DNA from: Tychonema litorale BBK16
GTDB lineage: Bacteria > Cyanobacteriota > Cyanobacteriia > Cyanobacteriales > Microcoleaceae
Direction: 5' to 3'
NCBI RefSeq assembly: GCF_021648855.1
Contig: NZ_JAKJHX010000025.1
Span: forward strand, 3,573 to 54,196
DNA length: 50,624 nucleotides
Positions 24,832 to 33,544 of this stretch are shown here, in pieces. The notes under the pieces are model-generated. The model did no database searches. It was not told the DNA's origin and saw only the letters and a program-made list of their open reading frames with translations. Each line of letters starts with the position of its first letter. The first letter of the stretch is position 1. Position numbers and translations under genes: made by a program.

Positions 24832-25064
24832 TTTTACAGGCCGGTGGACTGTAGTAGTTGAAACAGTTCCAAGTTCTAGCGAAACTGACTCAATTTCTCA
24901 CGAAAAAGCAGAATTCAAAAACCAAACTAAAGTAGAAAGGATTCCGACTTTTTCCCATGCCATCTGCCTGACCAAACAAAAGATTTTTTTCTCCTCGTCT
25001 TTGGTTAAATACCAAGGCAAAAAATCTGCGGTTAAGTTGACTTTCATCCCTAATAAAGTCAAGG

Positions 25065-25529
25065 TTAATTAATTGGATCGCAGCGAATTTCGATGATGAA
25101 TCCGTCGGGATCGTAAAAGTAAATGCCGCGTCCGGTAGCGCGAGTTACAGGGCCACTGTCGATCGCAATTTGATTTGAGTTTAGCACTTCCAAAGCGCGA
25201 TCGAACAATTGCGGATCAATATCAAAAGCCAAGTGATTAGCGCGAGTAAAAGCCTTCTCTGGGTCTGGATTTGGCGGTTCTAACTCAGGCTGCCAAAATA
25301 AGTCGATCACAGTACCGTCTGGAGTCACAAAATTGGCAACTTTACCAGCCGCTACCAACTCTAGCAAAGTTGCCGGAACTTCTTCACCCGTTAGTTCATG
25401 CAAGCCAAGAATTGTACCGTAGAAATGTCGAGACGCTTTCATATCCCGCACATTTAAGGCAATGTGATGAACGCGACGCAAATTCCCAGGTGCGAGGGAA
25501 ATTTTGATGATGTTTTCAGCAGTTTTCAT
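25065..25529 (-). CDS. VOC (glyoxalase/dioxygenase) superfamily protein
   Basis: 154 residues forming the two beta-alpha-beta-beta-beta halves of the vicinal-oxygen-chelate fold. Potential metal ligands are His in RRVHHIALNVRDM, His in ANHLAFDI and Glu in FIIEIRCD; YFYDPDGFIIEIR is the usual end. Members include glyoxalases, extradiol dioxygenases and resistance proteins; the reaction cannot be told. It is followed (in transcription order, preceded) by a very small membrane protein gene. Confidence 0.85.
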   Translation of the reverse strand: MKTAENIIKISLAPGNLRRVHHIALNVRDMKASRHFYGTILGLHELTGEEVPATLLELVAAGKVANFVTPDGTVIDLFWQPELEPPNPDPEKAFTRANHLAFDIDPQLFDRALEVLNSNQIAIDSGPVTRATGRGIYFYDPDGFIIEIRCDPIN

Positions 25530-25561
25530 GGCTGTCTTTGAAAAAATTTCAAATATTGTTC

Positions 25562-25675
25562 TTACTTTTCTTTAGGAAACGATGCAATTCCAGAAAACAA
25601 CATTACAAGTGCGCCCGCCATAATTGCCATCGCCACTAAACCTATAGCTAAATCTAACCCAGATGTATTTTCCAC
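25562..25675 (-). CDS. Small single-pass membrane protein (37 residues)
   Basis: GTG at 25675 opens a 37-residue frame ending at TAA 25562-25564. GGAG stands nine bases before the GTG. The product starts MENTSGLDLAIGLVAMAIM, continues as a hydrophobic helix rich in Ala, Gly and Met, and ends GIASFPKEK, so it has one membrane helix with a charged C-terminus like the small subunits of photosynthetic complexes. It does not match PsbX, PsbJ, PetM or Psb30 as I remember them. It lies 32 bases upstream of the VOC gene on the same strand. Confidence 0.6.
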   Translation of the reverse strand: MENTSGLDLAIGLVAMAIMAGALVMLFSGIASFPKEK

Positions 25676-25726
25676 TCAATATTTCTCCAATTATATCTAA
25701 TTATCAGAAGGAAAAAGGAGGGCGGG

Positions 25727-25776
25727 TTTATGTAACCTATCTGCAAGCTTTAAAGCTGTTGGCGAACCCGCCCCTA
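25727..25776. repeat. Inverted repeat with GGGCGGGTT / AACCCGCCC arms
   Basis: GGGCGGGTTTATGT and GGCGAACCCGCCCC arms surround an inner AAGCTTTAAAGCT palindrome. Related to the element at 11292-11351. It separates the peroxidase gene from the small membrane protein gene. Confidence 0.7.
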
Positions 25777-25847
25777 CAACTAATTGAGAATGGCGCAATA
25801 TCTCCGTTAGATCCGTTACAGAATCCGTTGTCGAACTTCCTTCTAAT

Positions 25848-26333
25848 TTATTTAGCCAATTCGCGATCGATTGCAGCAATCAACTCTGGCGATGCCGGCG
25901 ATACACTGCTGGGGAATCTAGCAACCACTTCACCTTGTTTATTCACCAAAAATTTCTCAAAATTCCAAGCAACCTCGCCCTTGGGATCGATCGAACTGGT
26001 AAGCTTAGAGTACAGCGGGTGTTGCTCGCTACCTTTAGCGTGTACTTTGTCAAATAGTTCAAAACTAACACCATATTTTGTAGTGCAGAACTCAACAATT
26101 TCTGAGTTAGTTCCCGGTTCTTGAGCGCCGAAATCATTGCAGGGAAACCCTAAAACCCGCAGTCCTGCATCGCTGTACTTCTGATTCAATTCTTCGAGTC
26201 CCTTATATTGAGGCGTATAGCCACACTTGGAAGCTAAATTCACGATCAAGAGTACCTTACCAGCATACTCTCCTAGCTGTTTGTCTTCGCCTGCGATCGT
26301 TTTTACTTTAATGTCAGAAATTGTGCTGCTCAT
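25848..26333 (-). CDS. Glutathione peroxidase family protein (Cys type)
   Basis: 161 residues. The peroxidatic Cys37 is in NLASKCGYTPQY, where animal enzymes have selenocysteine; a second Cys65 sits in GFPCNDFGAQEPG, and the third family motif reads WNFEKFLV. Enzymes of this kind in cyanobacteria and plants usually take electrons from thioredoxin or NADPH rather than glutathione and reduce lipid hydroperoxides. No signal peptide. It is transcribed alone from the region before 26.4 kb. Confidence 0.93.
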   Translation of the reverse strand: MSSTISDIKVKTIAGEDKQLGEYAGKVLLIVNLASKCGYTPQYKGLEELNQKYSDAGLRVLGFPCNDFGAQEPGTNSEIVEFCTTKYGVSFELFDKVHAKGSEQHPLYSKLTSSIDPKGEVAWNFEKFLVNKQGEVVARFPSSVSPASPELIAAIDRELAK

Positions 26334-26426
26334 TTTCCAATACTGCTAGACTTTACCAGCACAATTTTAGCGCATTTCAGAACAACTTTTTCTAAACTGA
26401 GATATTGCACCATGATCAAGAAAAGA

Positions 26427-26477
26427 CAAGATGCCTGTTCCACAATAAAATTCACTCTTTGTGGAACAGGCATTTTG
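26427..26477 (-). terminator. 19-base stem hairpin between DUF2382 and peroxidase genes
   Basis: CAAGATGCCTGTTCCACAA pairs with TTGTGGAACAGGCATTTTG around 13 bases, with T-rich sequence on both sides. It lies about 60 bases past the stop of the DUF2382 gene on the minus strand, a fitting place for its terminator. A piece of the same text (GGGCATCTTGCCT) occurs at 13287, so it too may be a dispersed repeat. Confidence 0.6.
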
Positions 26478-26536
26478 CCTTTTTATAAAAGGCTTATTAA
26501 GAATAGTGCAAAATCTCACCTAAAGGCAACCGAAAA

Positions 26537-27430
26537 CTATAAGCTGTCAATCCATTTTTGATAAGTCTCTTGAAGTTCATAATTTTCGAGAACAATTTCT
26601 AGGCGAACTTTCACACAACCATGACGTGGCTGAGAAGCGATCAAATTTAGCATTTTGCTGGCTTTTTGCACCGAGGCAAATTCAGCAATGACTGTTGGTT
26701 CCGACGGCTCTACCTTGATTGCGTTCAAATCTATACCGGTGATTTGTCCCTCACCCAAATCTATTTCTGCCAGCACCTTCGGATCATCACCGACTTGTTC
26801 AACAATCAGCTTTTCCCTCTGGATTGGCACTTGTACCATCCGAGTTTCAATTTCTTTGCGGACGATAACTTCACCGACTTTGCGCTTGCTGCGATTGATG
26901 ACTAATCGTTCTTCTAGCAGGCGAATTACTTCTTGATCTACAATATCTAAGTCTTCATGATTTTCCCCGATTTCCAGGTTCTCAATTTGAATTTCAGTAT
27001 CTGTTTGATTTGACATAACTGGTTGGGGTCTAATTTGGTGGCTATGATTCATATCGCTTGGGAATACTGGGGCAACTTCTAAATGCTCTTCCTTCCCATT
27101 TACCGATTTTTCTGGAAGCATCTCTATTTGCTCTAAACTAAGTTTTGCAAACAGGAATTTTTCATGATAATCTACTTTTTTAATAAGTTTTATATTTAAT
27201 AAAAAAAGGCGCGGTTTTTCGTTATTGTTTCCGGTAACTACAAAGTTCAATTGATTGCTGGCATTCAAATAGACATCTTTTACTTTACCGACTAATTCGC
27301 CATCCCTATCTTTGACTATAAAACTTTTTAGCTTAGTCCTCACCTTTTCAGGAACTTGGTTAAGACTGGTATTTGATTGAGCAGCTTCAATTTTTGTTGC
27401 TGATGCTTGGCTATTCATTTTTTTAAACAT
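26537..27430 (-). CDS. PRC-barrel-like / DUF2382 stress-associated protein
   Basis: 297 residues. Residues about 30-105 look like a PRC-barrel (FIVKDRDGELVGKVKDVYLN). Residues about 165-215 are a DUF2382 segment: VIRLLEERLVINRSKRKVGE, VIVRKEIETRMVQVPIQREK. A C-terminal part after residue 220 (LAEIDLGEGQITGIDL and onward) is not part of DUF2382 and is not recognised. Proteins of this kind are linked to desiccation and general stress, with unknown biochemistry. Two starts (27430 and 27418) are possible. A second DUF2382 gene lies directly upstream. Confidence 0.8.
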   Translation of the reverse strand: MFKKMNSQASATKIEAAQSNTSLNQVPEKVRTKLKSFIVKDRDGELVGKVKDVYLNASNQLNFVVTGNNNEKPRLFLLNIKLIKKVDYHEKFLFAKLSLEQIEMLPEKSVNGKEEHLEVAPVFPSDMNHSHQIRPQPVMSNQTDTEIQIENLEIGENHEDLDIVDQEVIRLLEERLVINRSKRKVGEVIVRKEIETRMVQVPIQREKLIVEQVGDDPKVLAEIDLGEGQITGIDLNAIKVEPSEPTVIAEFASVQKASKMLNLIASQPRHGCVKVRLEIVLENYELQETYQKWIDSL

Positions 27431-27468
27431 TCCTAGTTGAGAATTTTAATTATGAGTTTACAGGGGTC

Positions 27469-27521
27469 GGATTTATGGTTACAAGTTGGTCTTATGCAGA
27501 CTAACTTGTAACCATAAATCC
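27469..27521. terminator. 19-base perfect inverted repeat between the two DUF2382 genes
   Basis: GGATTTATGGTTACAAGTT pairs perfectly with AACTTGTAACCATAAATCC around a 15-base loop. It stands just after the upstream DUF2382 gene's stop (minus strand), so it may end that transcript or reduce read-through into the second gene. Confidence 0.6.
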
Positions 27522-27545
27522 GTCCTTATATCGGCAGTTTACGGT

Positions 27546-28406
27546 TTACATCTTGTTATCTACAACCGGAGTTCCATCTGTATTAATGTCTAATTCTTCA
27601 CGGCGCAATGTTTCTTCACCATCCACTGTGCTACGAACGACTTCTTTTCTAATATTGACTTCTTCTCGCAAGTAGGCTTCTTTGTGAATGTCGGCGGTTT
27701 CTTCGTAAACTTCCATGCGTGCAACTTCGCCAGATTGGAAGTTAGCCTCGCCAACAGAAACTACTTGACCCACTTCTACGGGTGTTACTCTTTCGATCAC
27801 GACTCGTTCTTTTTCAATGGGTACTGAAGCTCGTCCAATTTGAGTTTCAACACGCTTACCAACTGCTACTTCGCCTGTTTTTGCACGGTTTTTGTTGGCA
27901 ATCAAACGTTCTTCATACAGTTTGAAGGTTTGATGGTTCTGCTCGTTTGTTTCGTACAGAGGGCGATCCATCTCGTAGTTGTAGCTACTGCGATCGTAGC
28001 TAGCAGGAGTAGAAAGGCTTGATGCAGTTTTATCGGCAGGAGTTTGATTGCGATAAACGCCTCTTACCTGTTCTTCGCCATCGTAATCTACAGGTTGTAA
28101 TTCATCATAAGCGGGCAATTCTTCTGCTTGTTCTTTGCTGTGAAGACCTGTTGCATAAACGCGACGAGCACCGTAGTCGAAGCGAGCCGACCCAATGGGT
28201 AGCAATACTTTTTTGCCAAAAATCCAGATGCCAGTATCAATTACTAAGTAACGAAAACGGCCGGTTTCATCTACCAAAGCGTCATAAATGTTGCCTACTT
28301 TTTCGTCCGAGTCACCGGCATAAACATCAAATCCTTTGATGTCGTCGCCAGCAAAGATTTCTTCTCTATAGTTAGGATAAAATTCAGCGATTTTTTGAAG
28401 TGCCAT
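27546..28406 (-). CDS. PRC-barrel / DUF2382 protein
   Basis: 286 residues. The N-terminal PRC-barrel (about 15-100) shows FDVYAGDSDEKVGNIYDALV and RYLVIDTGIWIFGKKVLLP. After a linker, residues about 155-275 are a full DUF2382 domain: LYEERLIANKNRAKTGEVAV, RASVPIEKERVVIERV, then the second half with REEVNIRKEVV and REELDI. This arrangement is common and stress-induced in cyanobacteria. The ATG follows a purine-rich GAAAAAGG stretch. It is probably the older, standard member of the pair, the neighbour being derived. Confidence 0.88.
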   Translation of the reverse strand: MALQKIAEFYPNYREEIFAGDDIKGFDVYAGDSDEKVGNIYDALVDETGRFRYLVIDTGIWIFGKKVLLPIGSARFDYGARRVYATGLHSKEQAEELPAYDELQPVDYDGEEQVRGVYRNQTPADKTASSLSTPASYDRSSYNYEMDRPLYETNEQNHQTFKLYEERLIANKNRAKTGEVAVGKRVETQIGRASVPIEKERVVIERVTPVEVGQVVSVGEANFQSGEVARMEVYEETADIHKEAYLREEVNIRKEVVRSTVDGEETLRREELDINTDGTPVVDNKM

Positions 28407-28569
28407 GTTTTTTTTCCTTTTTCTTCTAGTTAAGTTAATACTAAAAATTTATTAATTATTTTGCCTCTCCCTAAAGTCGGAAGTATATCATCTAAGCTGT
28501 TTAATACTATAGGAATACATTGGGTAATATTGGCTACCGTACTCAACATTTTTAAAATTACTTACAGCC

Positions 28570-28633
28570 AGGAAACGGCACTGCTGTGTCCCTACAATTA
28601 ACCTGGCGTAGGGAAACGGCACTGCCGTGTCCG
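28570..28633. repeat. Two opposed palindrome-family copies forming a long hairpin
   Basis: AGGAAACGGCACTGCTGTGTCC plus CTAC, and GTAGGGAAACGGCACTGCCG plus TGTCC, face each other across 12 bases, so the pair can also fold as one long stem. The remaining gap between DUF1499 and DUF2382 genes holds no gene. Confidence 0.8.
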
Positions 28634-28668
28634 ATCTATTATCTCGCTACAAGTTATAAATTTGAAGT

Positions 28669-29199
28669 TCAGAGTTGATTTAGTTGAGCTCTGATCGTTT
28701 CTATCCTTTTGCGATTAACTCCTAAATCTGACTGTCCCAAACGTGAAGCCGATCGCACATGAATCACTTTTGCCCCCTCATCTACCAAGAATTCCACATC
28801 GTCAACGAACCCCATCAAGGAACTGGTAAATTCCACATAGAGATAATTATCTGTTTGGTCGATAATTTTCGTTTTGTCCAAAGATGCGATCGCCCCTTTG
28901 AGACTAGCCATTGCCACTGTAGGCGTCGAACCATAGGCCAAAGGCTCTATTTTGTGTTCGGCATCCTGACTGAAGCTACTGACGCAGTTGGGGGAACTAG
29001 GGCATCCTGCGAGTTGTCCTGACTGAATACCGAGATTAGTAGGTCTTTTTCCAGCAAACATTGTTTTTTCTCCAGGGATAACTATGAAAAGAGCGATCGA
29101 CAGTATTGCTACTCCTAGCAATGACATTAAAATAAATAGCAGTTTTTTCAATGCTGTCGGTGATTTTGTTTCAACTGTTTGCAAATTCTTAGCCCTCAT
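28669..29199 (-). CDS. DUF1499 family membrane-anchored protein
   Basis: 176 residues. A single hydrophobic helix (about 20-42, LLFILMSLLGVAILSIALFIVI) anchors the protein, with the domain outside. The DUF1499 hallmark CPSSPNCVSSFS follows at about 66-77, and the end FVDDVEFLVDEGAKVIHVRSASRLGQSDLG with the final helix is also standard. The family is widespread in bacteria, chloroplasts included, and has no settled function. Surrounded by dispersed repeats; single gene. Confidence 0.88.
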   Translation of the reverse strand: MRAKNLQTVETKSPTALKKLLFILMSLLGVAILSIALFIVIPGEKTMFAGKRPTNLGIQSGQLAGCPSSPNCVSSFSQDAEHKIEPLAYGSTPTVAMASLKGAIASLDKTKIIDQTDNYLYVEFTSSLMGFVDDVEFLVDEGAKVIHVRSASRLGQSDLGVNRKRIETIRAQLNQL

Positions 29200-29238
29200 G
29201 TGGAAGTTTTATCTAATTTTAATATACAGCCTATTCCT

Positions 29239-29264
29239 GTAGGGAAACGGCACTGCCGCGTCCT
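29239..29264. repeat. Copy of the GGACACGGCA palindrome family
   Basis: GTAGGGAAACGGCACTGCCG followed by CGTCCT, in the short gap between the DUF1499 gene start and the cyclase gene end. Confidence 0.75.
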
Positions 29265-29294
29265 CAGTTTCTCTCAATTTGCCGAAATCAAGTT

Positions 29295-30944
29295 TCAACG
29301 CTTTTCGATCAGCCAGTAAGTCAGCATTTTTCCTTTACCTTTAACCTCTATAATCCCTCTTTCTTCCAAAATAAACTGATCTTTTAAACGTTCATAAGTC
29401 GCCGCCGTCACTTGAATTTTCCCAGACTCTCCATTCGACTCCATTCGCGAAGCAACATTCACAGTATCACCCCACAAATCATAGCTAAACTTGCTAATTC
29501 CAATAATTCCCGCCACCACCGAACCGCTGTGTATTCCGATCCGCAATTGAAAATTTTCTCCGATTTCCAGATTAAACTGAGTCAAAGCCACTTGCATCTC
29601 CAGGGCTAAAAGTGCGATCGCCTCCTCATGATCATCTCGCGGTGTCGGCAACCCTCCAACCACCATGTAAGCATCCCCAATCGTCTTAATTTTTTCCAAC
29701 CCCCGCGACTCAGATAACCGATCAAATTCACAAAAAATCCCATTCAGAATTTCCACCAACTGCGTCGGACTTTGGTGAGCAGAAAACTCAGTAAAACCGA
29801 CCAAATCAGCAAACAACACACTCACTTCATCAAAATGATCGGCAATCAGCTTTTGTTCCTTTTTCAACCTGATTGCGATCGGCTTGGGCAAAATATTTAA
29901 CAGCAATTTTTCCGTTTTTTCCTGTTGTATTCTCAAGGCCGATTCAACTTGCTTACGCTTAATCAGCCAACCTAGCTGAGTAGCAACAACACTGAATAAT
30001 TCCAATAATCTTGACTGACATTCAATACTCTTATTACAATAACAAATCACAACAGCCAAAACTTGATCTTCAGCCATTATGGGAAAACCAAATGCTGCTT
30101 TTAAACCAACATTTTCAGCACTTTCAAAACGCACAAAAACGTCTTCGTCTACTAAAGAAATATCCTCAATCCATTCAGGCTGCTGGGATAGAAAAATTCT
30201 ACCCGGCATTCCCATACCAGAAGAAAAAGTTAATTGCAAACTTGTTTCTCGAAATTCCGAAAAACTCAAATCACTAGCATACTTACCTCTAGCACATTTT
30301 AAAAGTGTGCCATCACGATCCGGAATCCAAGCTTCGGCTAAATTCCATTTGATCGTCTCACAAATTAAGCCTAAAATCACATCTATCGCAGACTCAAAAT
30401 CCTCAGACTTGCTAATAGCTTGAGTCGCTTTGAGCAACAAAGAAGTTTCCGTTTCAACCCGTTGACGCTCCGCAATTTCCTCTTGCAATTGATTGTTTTG
30501 CTCAATCAACTCATTATTTTTTGCTTGCAATTCCATCTGCAAGGAACGCACCATAAGTTGATTGTTAACTCGCGCCAACACTTCCTTCACCTGGAAAGGT
30601 TTTGTGATATAGTCAGATCCACCCACTTCAAAAGCCTTTGCTTTATTTAATACATCTTCTAAGGCACTCAGAAAAATGATCGGTATCTCCCTAAACTCTG
30701 GTTGAGATTTCAATTTTTGACAAATTTCATAACCGCTAATATCCGGCATCATAATATCTAACAAAATCAAATCTGGATGACTAGATTGAATCGCCTCCAA
30801 AGCTGAAAATCCGTTAGTAACAGGTCTAACTTTGTAGCCCTGCTTTTGCAAAATTCTAATCAACAAACGTAGATTGTCTGGTGTATCGTCAACTACTAAA
30901 ATATCCGCTTGATAGTTATCAGTTTTATTTGTTTTCATCTGCAT
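29295..30944 (-). CDS. Receiver-GAF-adenylate cyclase
   Basis: 549 residues, cytosolic. Receiver (about 14-130) with phosphorylation site Asp63 (LLLDIMMPD) and Lys115 (ITKPF); coiled coil; GAF (about 165-325); class III cyclase (about 365-545). Catalytic metal Asp380 (FADLVGFT) and Asp424 (TIGDAYM), the adenine-selecting Lys418 (EKIKTIG) and Asp489 (YDLWGD), and transition-state Asn496/Arg500 (NVASRM) are present, so the product should be cAMP. It begins 20 bases inside the end of the upstream hybrid kinase gene, which makes it the natural output of that kinase. Confidence 0.95.
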   Translation of the reverse strand: MQMKTNKTDNYQADILVVDDTPDNLRLLIRILQKQGYKVRPVTNGFSALEAIQSSHPDLILLDIMMPDISGYEICQKLKSQPEFREIPIIFLSALEDVLNKAKAFEVGGSDYITKPFQVKEVLARVNNQLMVRSLQMELQAKNNELIEQNNQLQEEIAERQRVETETSLLLKATQAISKSEDFESAIDVILGLICETIKWNLAEAWIPDRDGTLLKCARGKYASDLSFSEFRETSLQLTFSSGMGMPGRIFLSQQPEWIEDISLVDEDVFVRFESAENVGLKAAFGFPIMAEDQVLAVVICYCNKSIECQSRLLELFSVVATQLGWLIKRKQVESALRIQQEKTEKLLLNILPKPIAIRLKKEQKLIADHFDEVSVLFADLVGFTEFSAHQSPTQLVEILNGIFCEFDRLSESRGLEKIKTIGDAYMVVGGLPTPRDDHEEAIALLALEMQVALTQFNLEIGENFQLRIGIHSGSVVAGIIGISKFSYDLWGDTVNVASRMESNGESGKIQVTAATYERLKDQFILEERGIIEVKGKGKMLTYWLIEKR

Positions 30945-33423
30945 TATCTAATTCCTCCGCTACAGTAATTAAATTGAAAATTTTCTGATAATCAAAATCA
31001 TCTAAATGACCTTGAAGAATATTTGCTAATTCAGCATGAGAGTCCCTAATTTCTTCGATCGTATTAGCAATTAAATCAAAGTCAGCGCTGCGAATGACCT
31101 GCCTCATGTTATCTATCCATTCTACGGGCAGTTTTGGCATAAAACCAATCGAAAAATCCGAGATAGAATCAGATAGCTGGGGGCGATCGCTTGTTGAGCC
31201 AAAGTATATATACTTCACTCCTAAATGTTTTTCGATAGCATCAAATATATCTGTTTTAGAGAAAGGCTTGCTGATAAAATCGTCACACCCAACCAATAAA
31301 GCAAAAGATCGTTTTTCTCTGTCTATTATACTAGCTGTCAAGGCAACAATCTTTGAGATTGGTAATTCAGAACTTGTGCTGAGCGTAGCCGAAGTATTCC
31401 GCATTCTGATCTCCTTATTTATTTGCTCGTCCTCCTCTCTCTCCCGTATTCTGAGTCGAATTTCTAGAGTAGCTTCATAGCCATCCATGACTGGCATTAG
31501 CAGATCCATAAAGATTAAGTGCGGATGCCAATTTTCCCATATTTCTACTGCTTCGAGACCGTTGCTAGCTTGTTGTACCAAGAAACCCAAGGGAGAGAGC
31601 AGTTTTACTAAAAGTAGCCGATTATCTTCGCGATCATCAACAATTAAAATTCGATAACTGGGCTGATTTGCTTCCAAACCTATAACTTTACGGTCGATTT
31701 CTGGAACATAAATCACATCAGGATTCACTACATTAACTTGAATCTCAAACTCAAAAATACTACCTTGATCGCGTTTACTTTTTACGATAATATCACCACC
31801 CATTAACCTGACAAATTGGCGACTGATAGTCAATCCTAAGCCTGTACCTTTTTGTGCTCCTTGATCCAATTCAGTTTGCACGAATGGTTGAAAAATATTG
31901 TCTAATTCTTCCGGGGGAATTCCAATTCCTGTATCTTCTATTTTAAACTGAAGGAACAAGCTAGAATTAATATCTACATCATTTTTTTTTGTGACCGTAA
32001 GTGACACCCCGCCAGTTTGAGTAAATTTAATTGCATTATTCAGGAGATTAATCAGCACTTGTCGTAGTTTGATATTATCGGTTTGTACATACTGCGGAAC
32101 ATCCGCAGAACACTCAAAAACTAACTGTAAATCTTGATATTTCGATCGCAGTTGAAACATATCTTGCAACTCATCAAGCAAGCGGTAAAGGTCAAAGTCT
32201 TTCAAATCAAGAGTCATACGACCAGCTTCTATTTTCGCCAAGTCTAAAGCTTGATTGATTAAGGTAAGCAGGTGTTCGCCACTGCGATGAATTATTTTGA
32301 TATTTTCTAAGTCTTCTGGTGTAGCATTCGGGCTAGATTCCATGATTTGAGTAAAACCAAGTATCCCATTGAGAGGGGTACGTAATTCATGACTCATGTT
32401 GGCAAGGAAGGTACTTTTCGCTCTGTTTGCTGATTCGGCAGCTAATGCAGCTTGTTGAAGTTGTTCTGTGCGCTCCACTATTTGAGCTTCTAAGGTACGC
32501 TGGTAATTTGCTAAGATTTTTTCCGCTTCTTTACGCTCGCTAACGTCTTGAATAGCTGCGATCGCATATACAATATTTCCACTACTATCATAAATTGGCG
32601 TTGCACTTATCTCCAAGGAAATTATCAAGCCATATTGGCTGATTTCGACATCATCAACCTTGACAAATTCCCCTTGTAGCGCTCGCCAAATCGGAAAATT
32701 ATCTGGGAAATATAGCTGGTCATGATCGCCATTATAAGATTCCTTTTTTTCAGGTAATTGTTGCGCTGTTGTTCCCAGAATATTTTTTACACTGAGCAAT
32801 TCCCCTGCTGCATGATTGAAATATGCGATCGACCCATCTGGATGATAAACAGATACCCCCATTGGCAAAGCCCCTAAAAATTGCCTCAGTCGGTTTTCCT
32901 TAGCCGATAATTGCTCGTTTACTTCCTCTAATTCCTCATTTAGTATTTTTAACTCCTCGTTGGCGATTTTCAACTCCTGATTTGCTTCTTTTCTCTTGAG
33001 AGTTTCAATTGTCAATTTTTGGTCTTGCAAGTAGCTATGAACCGCTTCTACTACAGTTAATTGTAAATCCTCACATTGCCAAGGCTTAGGAATATAGCGG
33101 TACAACTTAGCATACTTGATCGTATTGCTCAATGCTTCTAAATCTGCTTGCCCTGTCAGCATGATTGTCAGCGTATCAGGTGATTTTTCGTGAATTTGTC
33201 TGAGTAGTTCGTCCCCTTTAATATCTGGCATGATATAATCAGAAAGCACTAAAGCAATTTCATGTTCATCAGCCTGCAAAAGTGCCAGTAATTCTAAAGC
33301 ATCTTCCCCACCTTCTGCTGTTTCAATAATACATTGATCGCCGATCACCTTCTTCAGTTCAATTTTTAAACTATTCAGAATATCCGGTTCATCATCTATA
33401 CAAACAATTACAGGTTTTTTCAT
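30925..33423 (-). CDS. Receiver-PAS-kinase-receiver hybrid histidine kinase (copy 2)
   Basis: 832 residues. Receiver 1 (4-130, Asp62 in VLSDYIMPD), coiled coil, PAS (about 175-300), HisKA with His345 (LANMSHELRTPLNGI), HATPase (about 450-565, GTGLGLTISR), receiver 2 (about 590-735, Asp640 in IFMDLLMPV), then a helical tail (about 765-830, LPVEWIDNMRQVIRSADFDL). An input receiver means the kinase is itself switched by phosphorylation. It is a tandem duplicate of the next gene upstream. Residues about 660-688 interrupt receiver 2 with charged and Ser/Thr-rich sequence encoded partly by a dispersed repeat. AGGAAT precedes the ATG. Confidence 0.94.
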   Translation of the reverse strand: MKKPVIVCIDDEPDILNSLKIELKKVIGDQCIIETAEGGEDALELLALLQADEHEIALVLSDYIMPDIKGDELLRQIHEKSPDTLTIMLTGQADLEALSNTIKYAKLYRYIPKPWQCEDLQLTVVEAVHSYLQDQKLTIETLKRKEANQELKIANEELKILNEELEEVNEQLSAKENRLRQFLGALPMGVSVYHPDGSIAYFNHAAGELLSVKNILGTTAQQLPEKKESYNGDHDQLYFPDNFPIWRALQGEFVKVDDVEISQYGLIISLEISATPIYDSSGNIVYAIAAIQDVSERKEAEKILANYQRTLEAQIVERTEQLQQAALAAESANRAKSTFLANMSHELRTPLNGILGFTQIMESSPNATPEDLENIKIIHRSGEHLLTLINQALDLAKIEAGRMTLDLKDFDLYRLLDELQDMFQLRSKYQDLQLVFECSADVPQYVQTDNIKLRQVLINLLNNAIKFTQTGGVSLTVTKKNDVDINSSLFLQFKIEDTGIGIPPEELDNIFQPFVQTELDQGAQKGTGLGLTISRQFVRLMGGDIIVKSKRDQGSIFEFEIQVNVVNPDVIYVPEIDRKVIGLEANQPSYRILIVDDREDNRLLLVKLLSPLGFLVQQASNGLEAVEIWENWHPHLIFMDLLMPVMDGYEATLEIRLRIREREEDEQINKEIRMRNTSATLSTSSELPISKIVALTASIIDREKRSFALLVGCDDFISKPFSKTDIFDAIEKHLGVKYIYFGSTSDRPQLSDSISDFSIGFMPKLPVEWIDNMRQVIRSADFDLIANTIEEIRDSHAELANILQGHLDDFDYQKIFNLITVAEELDNADENK

Positions 33424-33544
33424 GTTTTTTTATTCCTAACTTGATCATACCTATTCAATCTTTAAGTTGACAACATTTGTACAAAATCTGGTATAAATTC
33501 GCTGATTTAACGACTTCCTCAAGCTCTAGTTTATCTAATTTATT

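Noticed and set aside
24815..25072. 85-codon plus-strand frame after the PAS-GAF kinase
   Set aside because: Overlaps the kinase end out of frame; no family and no ribosome site. I considered a frameshifted kinase extension but the residues do not continue a kinase or receiver.
25697..25879. 60-codon minus-strand frame overlapping the peroxidase end
   Set aside because: Most of it is an inverted repeat (25727-25776); the apparent protein is a reading of that repeat.
26537..28406. The two DUF2382 genes as one broken gene
   Set aside because: Each has its own PRC-like N-terminus and DUF2382 segment and its own start; they are paralogues, not halves.
33424..33544. Promoter or small gene between the two duplicated hybrid kinases
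   Set aside because: The 121 bases are AT-rich with no convincing -10/-35 pair or frame; I cannot support a feature.
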